NCBI GenBank assembly: GCA_015680685.1 | Contig: MNCI01016091.1 | Location: forward strand, 78,152-142,151 | Origin: Gnetum montanum | Lineage: Eukaryota > Streptophyta > Gnetopsida > Gnetales > Gnetaceae | DNA: 64,000 nt | Direction: 5' to 3' | Notes under the pieces: generated by a model | The model's input: only the letters and a program-made list of their open reading frames with translations | The model's database searches: none | Told to the model about the DNA's origin: nothing | Part shown: positions 9,935 through 21,402 of the stretch, one piece after another | Layout of the letters: each line of letters begins with the position of its first letter | Numbering within the stretch: position 1 is the first letter of the stretch | Position numbers and translations under genes: made by a program

Positions 9935-11000
9935 AGTGGGTCCTCCCCAAAGCAGGTTCCTACCTATGATGCCCTTACGTAACCACCCTAAAAATGTCCG
10001 TAGGCACTAAAAGGATGAAATGTAATCCACACCAATCCCACAAAACACACACATGTAGATACCACCGTGATGAGATATGAATTTAATGCTACACAAGACA
10101 TGAGTCAGAAATTCATGAATAACAAGATGAGGCGAATTATAGAAGGGATTGTAGAGATTGGGACATGAGGTAATTGACCCAGGGCATAATGAATCTTGAG
10201 TGTAGGGCATGATTAATGTGTCATTATCCTATCACTCCAAAATCAAGACCAAGTCCATTCCTCCGATCAGTGACATCACATTGTTTCATCCCATGATGGA
10301 CAACCATAAGAGGATCATGATAGCAAGGCATACAATCACTTGGCATTTCGTTTAAGGGAGGAGTGATTTGGAATTTCTTTACTGCACTTTTGTCTTGATC
10401 TTTTCTTTTTCTCTTTTTTTTTTTGATGGGTAATCCAGAGAAGCTGCCTACCTTCAGGCATGGGTGCATGTCTTTCCAGTGGGACCCCCTAAAATAGCAT
10501 TGGGTTTCTTTTATCGAGTGCCTTTATTACTCTTACTCCCATTTTTTGTTAGATCTACAAGGATCTTAGTACAACCAGGCTACATGGTAACTCCTACAAA
10601 TGTCACCAAAGAGAATCCACAATTCCCCTTGATGTCACACCCTGACCATTCCCTCCTGGTCCATCATTTTTTCACTCTGGGCATAATGAGCACAAAATTA
10701 CTTTAAGTTTTAATGATGTCAAGAATATCATCATACCCAGAGTAAAACCACTTATTAATAGAATGGGTGAGTGGATGTTGTGGGCTCGCTATCCAAATAA
10801 TTAGTTACTCGAGACTTGATAGCAGAAAACAACACCTCAACCAACGAGTCACATGAGTGCTTTATTCATAGATGAGATTACTCATAAAAATATAGAAAAA
10901 AATAAATCAATAAATAATTTAAAAGATGAAACAACAAATTTAAAGATGAAAAACTAGAAAAAAAAATTGTAAAATTAAAGAAAAGGAAAAACATTTATTA
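9935..11000 (-). other. E3 interior, non-coding, with the family-conserved block
   Basis: Positions 9935-9953 are the complement of GCTTTGGGGAGGACCCACT, shared exactly with E1 and E2. The rest of the stretch shows short overlapping ORFs on both strands without a consistent coding frame. I see no domain in it. An A-rich patch lies at 10,860-10,990. Confidence 0.5.
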
Positions 11001-11700
11001 ATTCTACTTGTTAGAATGGAGGATATCCCCCATAACTACACAGTTGAGCATGGCTAGAATTAATAAATGGAAGGTTGGGATCCATGCATGTTGGAAATAT
11101 TGGGACTTGGTCATATCCAAACCACTGGGTGTCTTTTGATGTGGTGGTTGGAATGTACCCGAATTGGGGTTTCACAAACTTGATTAAAGTTGACATAATG
11201 GGGCAAGTTATAAGATGTGGTTAATTGATAAGGAGTTGAACCACTATAGCACCCATGACCATAAGATGGTATGTAAGGATCGATATGTCTTCCTACATGG
11301 CTATATTCATTAGGCTGCACGGTTGTTGGGGTATCGATTGGTAGCCCTAATAAAGTAACACGAGGTGTTGGGTTCGAGGAGAAAGATGCACCACAATGTC
11401 AAACTTGTTCTAGGTTGAAGGATGTAGTGGTCTTGGAACTATGTAGTCCCTTTTTACGATCATGCCTAAAGAAGGGATGTCTTCGATGTTGTGGAGGAAT
11501 CCCACTGCGGTTGACAGTAGCAGCACAAGTAACATTTGTGGGTTGGGGTTGTGGTGCAAAACCTCCTAGAACAATTGGTGGTGATGTAGAAGGAGGTAAA
11601 GGATGAGAATATTGAGTTTGAGGAGAAGTGCAAGGCATATGAGGTGGTGATTTTGTTGGAGAGGTCATGGGTTGATAGTACTTAGGAGAATAATAACAAT
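11000..11700 (-). pseudogene. E3 Pro/Gln-rich gag-to-protease linker
   Basis: Open pieces on the element strand at 11668-11399 and 11320-11111 are rich in P, Q, S, T and Y. One holds RRHPFFRHDRKKG, which parallels KKRRPFFRTKSPD in E2 at about 18,530. So this is the linker that follows the zinc knuckle in this family. The protease that should follow is not recognisable. Confidence 0.45.
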
Positions 11701-11815
11701 GTGGTGAGATAGAGGATGTTGACCTGGTTGGGAAAATAAAATGCTGAACCTGATAAGCGCTTGGGTTTAGATAGTATGAAGGGTGTGACTAGTTTGAGGG
11801 TGGCCTCCCCCACAA

Positions 11816-12790
11816 CTAGAATTTTTGCCACTGTGATTTAACACAGTAATTTTGTACGAACTCTAGATACAACATTCTTCCCCAATGCTCATATAAATGT
11901 GACAAGATTGGGCATTGACCTTTGGGGTGATCGTATAGGCAAAGGTTACATTGATACATATGATTAGTAGTTGAGTTCTTATTCTCTTCAACCCTTCTTT
12001 CTAATTGTCTAGTGGTGTTCTGTCTTGTTTCTTGGTTCGTCATGGTTCTACCTCTAATAATGTTGGCATATTCTCCACATTTTTCATGTATCAATTCCAT
12101 CATTTTATTGATATTTTCCTCAATTTCATCTAGTGATTGTAGTATTAACAAAGATGATTCTACCTCCTTGAGGTGAGTTAATTTCTCCTCTTTATGATCA
12201 TGGACCTTTGCTAATATAAGATTTTGATCCCGTTGAGAGCTTTCAACATTCTCCCATTTAGCCATTTCTCCTTCTTCTTTTGCTACCTACTTAATAAGCT
12301 CTTGGAATTGGTGGGTTCATAGCTCATATAGTTGACCTGGGGCATACATCCCTAGGGTGTCCCTTGTTTCATTACAAAGCCCACCTATGATGTGATACAT
12401 TAGCCTTTCCTTAGAGAATCCATGGTCTAGGCAGTTGTTTAATAATGCATAATTTCTTTCTAAGGCCATGTCCAAGGGTTCATGTTACAGTTGTTTCCAC
12501 TCTTGGATTTGTTTCCTTAAGGCTGACACTCTCGCATAAGTTTAATATCTTTCATTGAAGAGTTCTACCATTGTTGGCCAATGTTGAATTGATTTTGGTC
12601 ATAAGGACCTATACCATACTTTTGCTTGGCCAACGAGTATCGTAGGAAAGAGCTTAAGTTTTTGCCACCCATTATCAATATTGTTCCATACACAAGCATC
12701 ATGGAAGTCTTGTAAATGATGTTGCGGATCTAAATCATAGCCTCCTGAAAATTTGGGAATATCGGTAATACTTTGTTACAACGATATTGT
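11816..12790 (-). pseudogene. E3 gag (capsid core and zinc knuckle), broken
   Basis: From about 12,770 the minus strand reads a capsid-like core of the Retrotrans_gag type: HHLQDFHDACVWNNI, WQKLKLFPTILVGQAKVWY, LFNERY, LRKQIQEWKQ and EPLDMALERNYALL. Four or so stops break it. An intact stretch of 149 codons (12265-11816) has an E/K-rich coiled segment and a knuckle CNLCLYDHPKGQC (C-x2-C-x3-H-x4-C). In E2 the core and knuckle line up with this residue by residue. Unlike E2, the core starts almost directly after the primer site, so the N-terminal gag part is missing. Gag assembles the particle; this copy cannot be translated whole. Confidence 0.7.
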
Positions 12791-12820
12791 ATGATGTAAC
12801 TATTCTAAATAACTAGCACT

Positions 12821-12840
12821 GTCCCTGGCAATGATGCCAA
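12821..12840 (-). other. E3 primer-binding site (tRNA-Asp type)
   Basis: On the element strand TTGGCATCATTGCCAGGGAC directly follows the 5' LTR end. It is a diverged form of the E2 site. Confidence 0.65.
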
Positions 12841-13705
12841 TGATGAGTGGCGAGGTACCCCTACACTCAACCATACGAATACAAGCATGTACACATGATT
12901 CGGTCGAACTTCGTAGATAGACTAGTTGTGGTATCTAGATAGTTACTCGTTGATTGCAGTTCGTTGTCTTCCCACTTGGACTAGTATTTGCTTTATCATG
13001 TATGATTTAGCCCAGAGTGAGGTGTATGATGTGGTTCCTATACTAGTGCTACTCCTAGAGACAACGGAAGTAACCTTGTTTAAGCTAATAGGGAATGGGA
13101 GAAGAGAATTAAAGGTAGCCTAAGTGCGATGAGCATCTGTCCTTAATCATCCATACACATCTTGGACCTTGTGTACTACTGTTGGGATTACCAAGTGCAT
13201 GTCCTAGGTATGCTACTAGGATACCAAGTAGTCACACTTAAATGCTCATGGTTAAGTCGTACTTATTCTACATTTAATAATAGGGATAGTAAAGGAGGGT
13301 AAATAAATATTAATTAAGAAAGCAATAAATAACAATAACAATTAAGCAATTAAAACTAAGTGTCTGCTACAATGATGAAGTAATCTTGATCTTTATTGTC
13401 GGTCATGCATGTGTCCAAGTATGTCAAACTTGAATAAAGGTTCCATACAATTACAATCATCGCATTGCGGGCATGCACTAGGAAAAGAGTTGAGATGAAC
13501 TAAAAATGAACAAAAAGACTCTACTTCTACACTTACTTACTTCGACCTCCTTTTTTGTGCGCCTGAATGTGTATTTATAGGCTCACACAGGAATCACGAT
13601 ATTGTGTATCCGATATCATTAGTTAGGTTGCGATATCGCATACCCAATATCATGGATCCGATATCGCGGGTCCGATATCGGAGCTTGACAAATCATAGTT
13701 CATCT
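12841..13705 (-). repeat. E3 5' LTR (right in the window)
   Basis: About 865 bp, matching 5281-6078 but keeping the segment 13251-13319 that the other copy lacks. The TATA box is at 13572-13579 and the GATATC array at about 13,597-13,680. Its outer end reads CATCT, not CATCA, followed by the CATAG duplication. Confidence 0.88.
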
Positions 13706-13710
13706 CATAG

Positions 13711-14660
13711 AACTCCATCATGAGACCAACCTTTATCATGGGTTTTTGTCATCACTTTTTTGGAATAGTTATCCAATGCAGATACATGGAGATTATGAGT
13801 GTAGATTATAAATTGATAAATAGCTTTAGCCACTAATGGCATCATCTCTACCTCAAGAAGCATAATATCGTATTGTGTCTTCTATTCACTTTAAATTCAT
13901 CAAACAAAAGAAAAACTTTTGAATTTCTTCTATTTGTTTTCAATATTTATTTGATTAAGCAAGATCCCATACAAGACATCCATAAAAAATAGTAAGTTGA
14001 ACAATAACATGATAAAGTTATTTTCAAATATCCCAAGCTAGAGTAGGTTCCCTCTTACATTGGCTTTTTAATGTAAATAAGGCTTTCATACTATTTGCAA
14101 CTCTCTAAGTAATGCATTGATCTATTTATAATTACAAGAGTGTTCTAGGTTAAGATATTTGTAAGAGAAAATTATGTCTACATGCTCATGTGCTATAGTA
14201 AAATTGTACATCTTATTACATATGCACAAATCATAAATTTTTTTTTAGACATTACGTTTCATTCCTGAGTGTTGACAACAATTATCAAAAGTATTAGGCA
14301 TTTGATACAATTGTTCAATTGAATTTGAAATTAAGGCAACATCATCAGCACATAGTCAAAGTCTAATAAGACTGCTTTCAATTGTAATTACAAAATGGGT
14401 TAGTATGTTATGCATCCACTCTTCAAGTTCATCAATAAAAAGACCAAATAAAGTAGGAGAAAGAGGACATCCTTGTTTAACCCCAACAAAACTATTAACT
14501 AAAATTTTTTATTATCTATCTATAAACTGAAATGCATGCCTTTTGTAAAGTTTTTGCATAGCAAATAATAGTATGTTGGGAGCTTCTAAATTTTCCAAGC
14601 ACCTCCATAACTTGTTCAATGTAGTAGAATCATAAGCCTTAGAATGAAGCTAATAAAAGT
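13711..14660 (-). pseudogene. LINE reverse transcriptase relic
   Basis: The minus strand reads, in order, KAYDSTTLNKLWRCLE (14,640-14,590), GVKQGCPLSPTLFGLFIDEL (about 14,490-14,430) and CADDVALISNSIEQL (about 14,360-14,310). These are the finger and palm blocks of a LINE reverse transcriptase, with the catalytic pair DD kept. A decayed C-terminal part continues to about 13,720. Many stops and frame changes make it non-functional. It differs from the relic at 1-735, so at least two LINE copies were present. Confidence 0.75.
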
Positions 14661-15312
14661 TTTCTTGTATGAACCTTTTACTTTATTAATAAGATATTTT
14701 AAAGCAATGAGATGATTAATAATAAATAGGTTCAAGAGCAAGAGTGGTCATATATTAGTTGAGGTTAACTTGGTAACGTCAATTTGAGTGGAGGTTCTAT
14801 CATAAGGTACCAATTGAGGTTAACTTGGGTAATCTCACTTTTAGGGGATGTGTGAAGAACTAGTTAAGATGAAGGATAACGTCAACTTTGGTAAGGGTGA
14901 AGTAGTCCTTACTGTATAGCTTAGAGAATTGGTGGTTAAGATGATAGTTAAGATCAAGCTTGGTAAGTTAATAATTAATGTTTAATATGGGTCATTTTAG
15001 TTCTAAGAGTTTTGATAACATGCTTAAAGTTGATGTCATATTTTGTGCCTAATCTAATATTAAATAATTCAAAATCATTTAAGTATTGCAAAGCTTAATA
15101 CATAGGTAGGAAAAGGACTACGAAGCTAATTAGAATATTATGCAATATTTCATTATCACTAACTATGGATCAATTCTAAATAAGAATCTTTCATGATTCA
15201 TGGTTGTTCAAAGATTGGATAAACCATTATTCTCTAATGTACTAAGCATGTAAAAGTAGGTTACAAATGTGAAAATCATTCAAATTTCCAAGAAAAATGT
15301 CTCTTGGATAAA
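14661..15312. other. Spacer between LINE relic and E2
   Basis: AT-rich, no gene recognised. A short direct repeat, TTGAGGTTAACTTGG, occurs near 14,759 and again near 14,814. CCCAT (15313-15317) after it is the left target duplication of E2. Confidence 0.4.
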
Positions 15313-15317
15313 CCCAT

Positions 15318-16081
15318 TGATGGGACGCGATAACGTGGTGCACTGCCAAGTCTATAAATAAGAGGCGGCTCTCCCTTGTTTTTTCATCTAGATCTAGACC
15401 CTTAGCAAAACTCTGGCAATTTTACCTCTCTAGAGATAGAACATTTTCCATGTGCCCACAATAGGAGCTCCAAAGTGAACGGATCTTTATTTGAGCAAAC
15501 ATTGTACGTGAATACAAGTTTGTGTACGGCAATAAAGACGAACTTCTTGGATAAACCTTGCAGTGCATGGAATAGGCTAAATAGGATTTTAATTAATATT
15601 ATTTATTATTTATCATTTAATTGCTTTCTTAGTTCATTAATTCTCTCTCAACCCTTCTCTCCTAGTTAAGTGCCTTAGTACGACCGCTTCGAGCATGTGC
15701 GTTACGCTTAGTGATCCCAGCAACGATTAGCATTTGGTAACCAATGTTGCATTGGTTCAAGGTGTGAACGGTAAGTGGGAACGGATGTTGACACTAGGTT
15801 AATCAAGGCTTAGTTAATTAGTTAATGTTAGTTAATTAGTCTCTTCAACCCTTCACCTTGGCAGCATAGGAGATAAAACAGAAAAGACATAAAAATCATA
15901 TACCTTAGACTTACTTAACCATACACTGTGACAAATACAAGTAAGTCTAGGAAGACAACAAATAATTAACCTTAAGTGTTCCATAAGGCGTGTAGGCACT
16001 TAGTCTATGAAGTTCGACCAGATCACGCGTGTAACACTCATATTCATATGGTTGAGTATAGGGGTACCTCGCCACTCATCA
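15318..16081 (+). repeat. E2 5' LTR
   Basis: 764 bp, TGAT...ATCA, TATAAATA at 15353-15360. It has lost most of the GATATC block kept in its partner at 21403-22227, which explains why it is shorter. Confidence 0.9.
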
Positions 16082-16101
16082 TTGGCGCCATTGCCGGGGA
16101 C
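16082..16101 (+). other. E2 primer-binding site, tRNA-Asp
   Basis: TTGGCGCCATTGCCGGGGAC directly after the LTR. TGGCGCCATTGCCGGGGA differs by one base from the complement of the 3' end of plant tRNA-Asp (known to prime Athila elements). Confidence 0.8.
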
Positions 16102-16224
16102 CAAGTGTTTGTGCGCTAAGTAGAACATAGGAAATTACTCACATCATTGGGAGCTTAAACGAATCTTAGGGTTAATTAAATGAAAAAAATTTATATAATG
16201 GTTAAATAGCATATTGATAAGACA

Positions 16225-17111
16225 CAGTGTCTTCTTCTTCTTCTCACAAAAGCAATACACCACCTAGGGATCATACAAGAAACAGTCGACAGTCTAAAAC
16301 ACATAACCAAAATCAGCTAGTTCCTCAATAATATAGGGTGGTATATACTCATCCCGATGAGTATATACCCAATTTTACTTTTATCCTTCATCAGGATGAA
16401 TAGATGCATTGGAGAGATTTGCAAGGTAACATAGTGTTACCTCCAGATCGTGCAGTCCCTGACATGCTCCTTCGTGCTTTGGCACAGATTGGCATGACAT
16501 AGCTATATGCTGAATATGTCGCGAAAGATTTTGAATTAAGGGATTACCATCCTGCAGCCGCACAACATTTAAGAGACTTGCGGCAGGAGAGCCATCATAC
16601 ATTGTTGAAGGGGAAAGGGGTCCCGCACGTCCTAAGTGAAATTGGAGATGGTGAACCACTTATAACAGGCTCGCTATCAAAAGATGTTCCCCCTCCTAAC
16701 AATGGTGAGGAGGTGGGGTATCAGAACCTACGCTCCATGATACACAACCCTGGTTCTAATCCCCGTGAACACCAACTGTTCATTGAGGGAACGAAAACAC
16801 ATAACAAGGACGGGCACTTTGATCGTCACCACGATCAGGGTAGGCATAACCAAAGAGAAGGCAGGAAACATCATCATGGCGATGGTTCTCCTTCTTCTTC
16901 CCCTTCATCTCATCATTCAACCTCCCCTTCCACATCTAGGCGCAGTCATAAGGAACACAATGGTGAGGATAAAGGTGAGCAAAATGAGAGACCTCGACGA
17001 GAGAGTCGAGAGCGAGGACAAGGGCATGAACGAAGGGAAAGTAGGGAACAACATAGACATCATAGACGTCATGAAAGAGATGATCATGACGAACCCCTAC
17101 TTGCCACCTAA
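16225..17111 (+). pseudogene. E2 gag N-terminal part
   Basis: Starts as an MSSSSSHKSN-like frame after the leader, carries RDLQGNIVLPPDRAVPDMLL as in E1, meets a TAG at 16500-16502, and then continues in the same frame through an open stretch to 17,111. That stretch includes AAAQHLRDLRQESHHTLLKG and ends in a very basic, low-complexity H/R/E/S-rich tail (16,800-17,100) suited to nucleic-acid binding. The TAG is shared with E1. Another stop occurs near 16,332. The gag core follows about 75 bp later at 17,187. The frame is interrupted at 17,109-17,111, so core and N-terminus are now separate. Confidence 0.6.
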
Positions 17112-17186
17112 AGTATGTTAGATATCACGAAGGCAGTGAGAATACCAACAAGGCATCTAAAAGATAGCTAGATCAAGCGCTTAGAT

Positions 17187-18109
17187 ATGAATAACATCCC
17201 ACGCTTTGAAGGGGGATACAATGCTAATTCGCAAAATCATTTACAGGCATTCCACAATGCCTACACCTTACAAAACATAGAAAACGAGTGGCAAAAACTA
17301 AAGTTGTTTCCTAGGACACTCATAAAGGAAGTAAAGAGTTGGTATCGGTCCTTAGAACCAGAAACCATTAGGAGATGGAGTACAATGTTAGAATTGTTCA
17401 ACGATAAATACCAAACGTACTCTAGAGTGTCTAATTTGCGTAAGCAGATCCAAGGATGGAAGCAAGGAACTTATGAACCCTTGGATGCTGCCATGACCCA
17501 ATACTATGCATTACTACATCGTTGCCTGGGCCATGGTTACGCACAACGGGATCAACTTCACCATCTCGTAGATGGGCTAAGGTATGAAACTAGGAGAACC
17601 CTTGGGACTTATGCCCAAGGGAGATTATCAGAACTNATAATCGTGGTCCCTCTCTTCGAAAGAAGGGAGTGAGATTTTGCGATGAAGAGGATGAGTTACC
17701 ACTTGAGGAGTTGGTGAACAGAAAAACCTTGCAGCTCCAAAAGCTAACGACAGAAGTATCAGCTAAGGTAGATGAAATATGGAGCTCCTTAGATAATAAA
17801 ATTGAAACTGTCCTAAAGATTGTAGAGGAATCTAAGGAGGAATGAAGTAGTGACAAGGACAAGAAAAAGCGGAGAGATTCAGGCCCTGCGTGTGACAAGG
17901 GTAAGGGGAAAATGAACATCTCCGATGAGGTTATGGATTCGAACACAGACAATGACGATAGATGTGAGATCTGCCAATATGACCATCCTAAGGGATGTTG
18001 TCCAATCATCTCACATCTACAAGAGTTTGGGGTGTATGCACTTAATTCGAGACTTAACAGACAACAGACACCCCAAAGGTTACCTTATCCCCAAGGTAAC
18101 CCAAGATAG
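17187..18109 (+). pseudogene. E2 gag core and zinc knuckle
   Basis: The open stretch from 17,187 (MNNIPRFEGGYNANSQ) shows a Retrotrans_gag-type capsid core: HLQAFHNAYTLQNIENEWQ, LKLFPRTLIKEVKSWYRSL, RRWSTMLELFNDKY, LRKQIQGWKQGTYEPLDAAM and YYALLHRCLGHG. An n at 17,636 and a frame change follow, then an acidic and lysine-rich segment (17,680-17,900). The knuckle CEICQYDHPKGCC lies at about 17,950-17,990 in the 17,912-18,109 frame and is of the C-x2-C-x3-H-x4-C type also seen in E3. It would form the particle core and bind RNA; the breaks make it non-functional as it stands. Confidence 0.75.
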
Positions 18110-18646
18110 TTCCACCAACCATTGACATACTATCCAAGTGGAACTCTACCACAACCCATCGAGCAACATCAGCAGTGGCAATATCCACAGTCATGGGGGA
18201 TGCCATCGTCAAAACAATAGTATCCTTACCGGCAACCAGGCCCATATGGCTACTACGTGTAGCAGCCGGTTTCTCCAAGTGACTCTATGGGTCACACAAC
18301 TCCACAACGTCACTACCAAGTTTGGGAGTACTTTAGAAGGACTCCTTCTCCTCCTAGAGATGCTCCACATTCATACCATCCTCCAAATCCACCCACCTCT
18401 ATCGCACCGTTAGTTCCGATACCTCCTACTCCAATAATGCAAGGGAAACTCCCCACTCAACTGCAGCAACGTGACTCTACGAGAGCTGTAAACCTCCAAC
18501 CCGCTGCTAGTTCTGATAATCGCAAGAAGAGAAGACCTTTCTTTAGAACCAAAAGCCCAGACAAGCTCTCACAACCAAAAGTGGTTGAGTCTATGTACAC
18601 TCCTCCAACAAATAAGGCTTTGGAGATCCCTTCAAACCAACACTAG
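18110..18646 (+). pseudogene. E2 Pro/Gln/Ser-rich linker
   Basis: Follows the knuckle and is rich in P, Q, S and Y, ending with KKRRPFFRTKSPD and VESMYTPPTN in the 18,287-18,646 frame. The same basic patch occurs in E3 (about 11,480), which confirms a common gag-to-protease linker. No catalytic motif. Confidence 0.5.
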
Positions 18647-18669
18647 AGCTCAACGCAGACGGTTATGTT

Positions 18670-19120
18670 AACACATACCGTTACTGACTGGATCAAGGTA
18701 GGCCACATTCCCAGGAAACTATCTGACCTTGGAAGTCCCTTAATCTACCTCCAAGTCGTCGGGAACGAACCACATAAGGCTCTTCTTGAGTCAAGTTTCG
18801 AAGTCAACTTAATTTCATGAGAGATGTATTAAGCCTAGAACCTGCCCCAACTCAAGAAGAGAAATATCCAACTAGAGCTGGTAGACCAATCCATCACCAT
18901 TCCCTTGGGATTGGTGGAGGACATCATTACCACTGTGTGTGGTTGGTCATACCCAACTGATTTCCTGGTGATAGAAGTCAACAGCAACAAAGGGGACTTT
19001 CCACTTATAATGGGAAGGGCATGGCTAAGTACAATAGACACATGCCTAGGAATCCGTGATCTTTCCCTGGAGATATCCAAGGTAAAAATTTATGGAAAGA
19101 TCGAGAATCACATACAGTGA
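18670..19120 (+). pseudogene. E2 aspartic protease relic
   Basis: In the 18,905-19,120 frame, IPLGLVEDIITTV, YPTDFLVIEVN and FPLIMGRAWLSTIDTCLGI match the C-terminal half of plant Ty3/gypsy proteases (promoting G-V-E/D, DF-V-, P-L-ILGRPFL-). Upstream, where a working enzyme has D-L/T/S-G, the frame reads ALLESSFEVNLIS, so the catalytic aspartate is lost, and stops occur near 18,820-18,835. This enzyme would cut gag-pol. The element ends coding sense here; reverse transcriptase should follow but does not. Confidence 0.65.
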
Positions 19121-21392
19121 CTCAGAGGATGATGACATGCAGGAATCATGGGTGATGCGAAATTTAACATCTCCTTCATACAATCAGTGTGCCCTAGAAA
19201 CTCAGATACAAAGGTACCTGTATGTAGCAACCACTAAACAAGAGAACACCCATTGGTTGACAGCTGATCAAGAGAGCAGCCTACCAACATGCATGGAATG
19301 AACTGGGGGAATAACTCATGCCAACAATGAAGGCATAAATACATTGGAATATGAGCGCTGCCAACTTCCACCCCTTAACCTAAAAACATCAATCAGGAAA
19401 AGTTGGAAACTTTTACAAAATTCAAATAGGCGTTCATTATTTCAGATCTCTCCCTTTCCACTCAGTCATGGGGGAGATGGCCACCTAATCTAATCATTTG
19501 GGGCCCTCAGTTCTTTTTAAGTTTTTATTTCACATGTTTTTGTTTTACACATTTTTTTTACACGTTTTTTTTACAAATTTCTTTAACTTTTCTTGTTTTT
19601 GTTTTACAACATCGTTATACTTTTTCATTTCTTGTGTACGTGTGTGTGTGAGTTATCCATTTTGTTAAGTTTATCACCAATAAGTGTTCTAAATGATGGT
19701 ATGAACTGTTTTTCTATTAATTGCTAATGTTTGGTTTTTACCTTTAAGTCATGATGTTGATACTAAGGTATGGTTCTTTTGATATGGCAAGAAATGAGTC
19801 CACTTCATCCATTCATCCACAAGTTTCTACGGTCTCTCTTGGCTTGGAAATGTACAGTTCCCTTCTAATAAGAGCTATAACGAATCGGTGACTGGGCATT
19901 TCTCAAACTAAGGAAGGACTCAAGGATTGAAAAGGGTGTGACTTCAAGAGAACTTGATGCTTTTGTGTTGGCCGTTCTCTTGGGTGCTTGAATGTTTTCT
20001 TCTTGAGTTTTCTTACTGTTTTGACGTTACCCAATCATTGAGAAGCTGAGCAAATAAAAATAACAAAGTCTTTGCATGGTGTGTTTCTCATGCATAAACA
20101 CAAAAAACACAAAAAAAATAGAAAAAACAGTGAGAATTCAAAGCACACCCCTTAGACGAAATAATCATTTGGGCTACAAGCACTAGTTATGGAACTCAAA
20201 ATAAAAATGTTCCCTCTAACTAAGGCCCTTCTCGCTTCCCATTCTCTCCTCCTTCGTTTTGTCGGAATGGTGGTGGCTCTTTGGAGAAAGCATTCTTATT
20301 ACTTCAAGAGGATGGATTGGCCAAATGTATTAATGCGAAGTCATTGGATGTGGTTTGTTTGAGGCTGAATTTGGAATGGAAGCTGCTAAGTCACATTAAT
20401 CATGAACTCCACAAGGGGCTGTACACTACCTTGTTCTTGAGATTCCATTCCATTCTCTTCTCTTCACCCTTCTCTCCATTGTTCACCTCATTGCTAGTTG
20501 TATCATTAGTGTATATTTTGGTTAATACATTGTTTTCTTTTTGGTAAACTTTTGTGGTTAAGACTTTAACTCTTGTTCCAAATGACATTCCCAGAGCCTA
20601 CGAACTCTTTGAATGTGGGTTTGTCAGGGCATTAAGGGCATGAGCTTGCTTTGGGGAGGACCCACTGGCATTCCTCTTTGGTGCATCAGTTAATTTCTTT
20701 CCCTTAAAAATTTTTGCAATCGATTTCATTTTGTTCATTTCCATCTTGACATCCATTTCATTAATGTTATAGTTGTCTCTTTTTCTTCATCTTTCTTATT
20801 CCTTTTCTTTTTCCATTCTCTCGCTACCGGAGGTTCGCGATTAGTCATGGGGGTATGGGGCCCAATTTTTCGATTTTCTCCTAACCCCTACACCTTCGGT
20901 AGTCATCAATATTATATCTCCAGACTCGTATCAACCATACCACAACCTAGCCAATGGACCTTTCACCGCAGCAAGGTATCAACTGCATTGAAATTCATTT
21001 ACCCTTGCTAATATAAAGATTTTGTTGTGTGTGCAGATGGCAATCATGCAACAATGAATTGGATTTGGAGGAAACACATGGAATGGATCAGTGTCGAAGC
21101 TGCTATGCAAGGAACGAGACTGATGGCGCGCTTATGGATGGACAACAAAAGGCGCAATCTTGGCATTGGCAGCAGTAAGACTTCTTCTCTCTTCTCTCTT
21201 CTCTCTCAGTTGCCAAATAAGGCTTGATGTCAATTGTAATAAGGTGTTCACTCTTGTTGTCATGAACACCAGTTTTGTCTTGTCTTGTAATGATGATCCA
21301 TTCACATGTCATCCCATTAGTTCCATTTGAGTCAATAATCCCATACCGTCCCAATATTTTGTAAGGAACTTGAGGACAAGTTTTCATTTAGT
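19121..21392 (+). other. E2 interior non-coding 3' part
   Basis: Matches E1 2,014-4,293. Shared landmarks are the CAGTCATGGGGG tract (19463-19474), the block GCTTTGGGGAGGACCCACT (20648-20666), a further tract AGTCATGGGGGTATG at 20843, a small conserved ORF at 21,027-21,227, and a TCTCTTCTCTC run near 21,190. No protein domain recognised. Confidence 0.65.
21027..21227 (+). other. Small ORF conserved with E1 (unknown)
   Basis: Counterpart of 3,924-4,115 (HMEWISVEAAMQGTR, LWMDNKRRNLG). Unknown function. The similarity covers about 45 residues and then fades before the pyrimidine run. Confidence 0.3.
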
Positions 21393-21402
21393 CATGGGGG
21401 TA
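21393..21402 (+). other. E2 polypurine tract
   Basis: CATGGGGGTA directly before the 3' LTR, identical to E1 and E3. Confidence 0.75.

Larger units (their letters stand above)
5281..13705 (-). mobile_element. LTR retrotransposon E3 (minus strand, gag plus accessory ORF, no pol)
   Basis: An 8.4-kb element in reverse orientation. The 5' LTR is 13705-12841, the primer site 12840-12821, broken gag 12,790-11,816, a Pro/Gln-rich stretch 11,700-11,000, a non-coding part with the family's 19-nt block (9953-9935), a promoter-like block 9622-9531, an accessory ORF 9,026-6,330, the purine tract 6088-6079 and the 3' LTR 6078-5281. CATAG flanks both ends (5276-5280 and 13706-13710), which proves a single insertion. 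No reverse transcriptase, RNase H or integrase is seen, so it depends on another element. The outermost 5' LTR base has changed A to T. Confidence 0.88.

Noticed and set aside
10224-10706. Back-to-back ORFs on opposite strands in E3
   Set aside because: They overlap, have no domain and lie in the element's non-coding interior.
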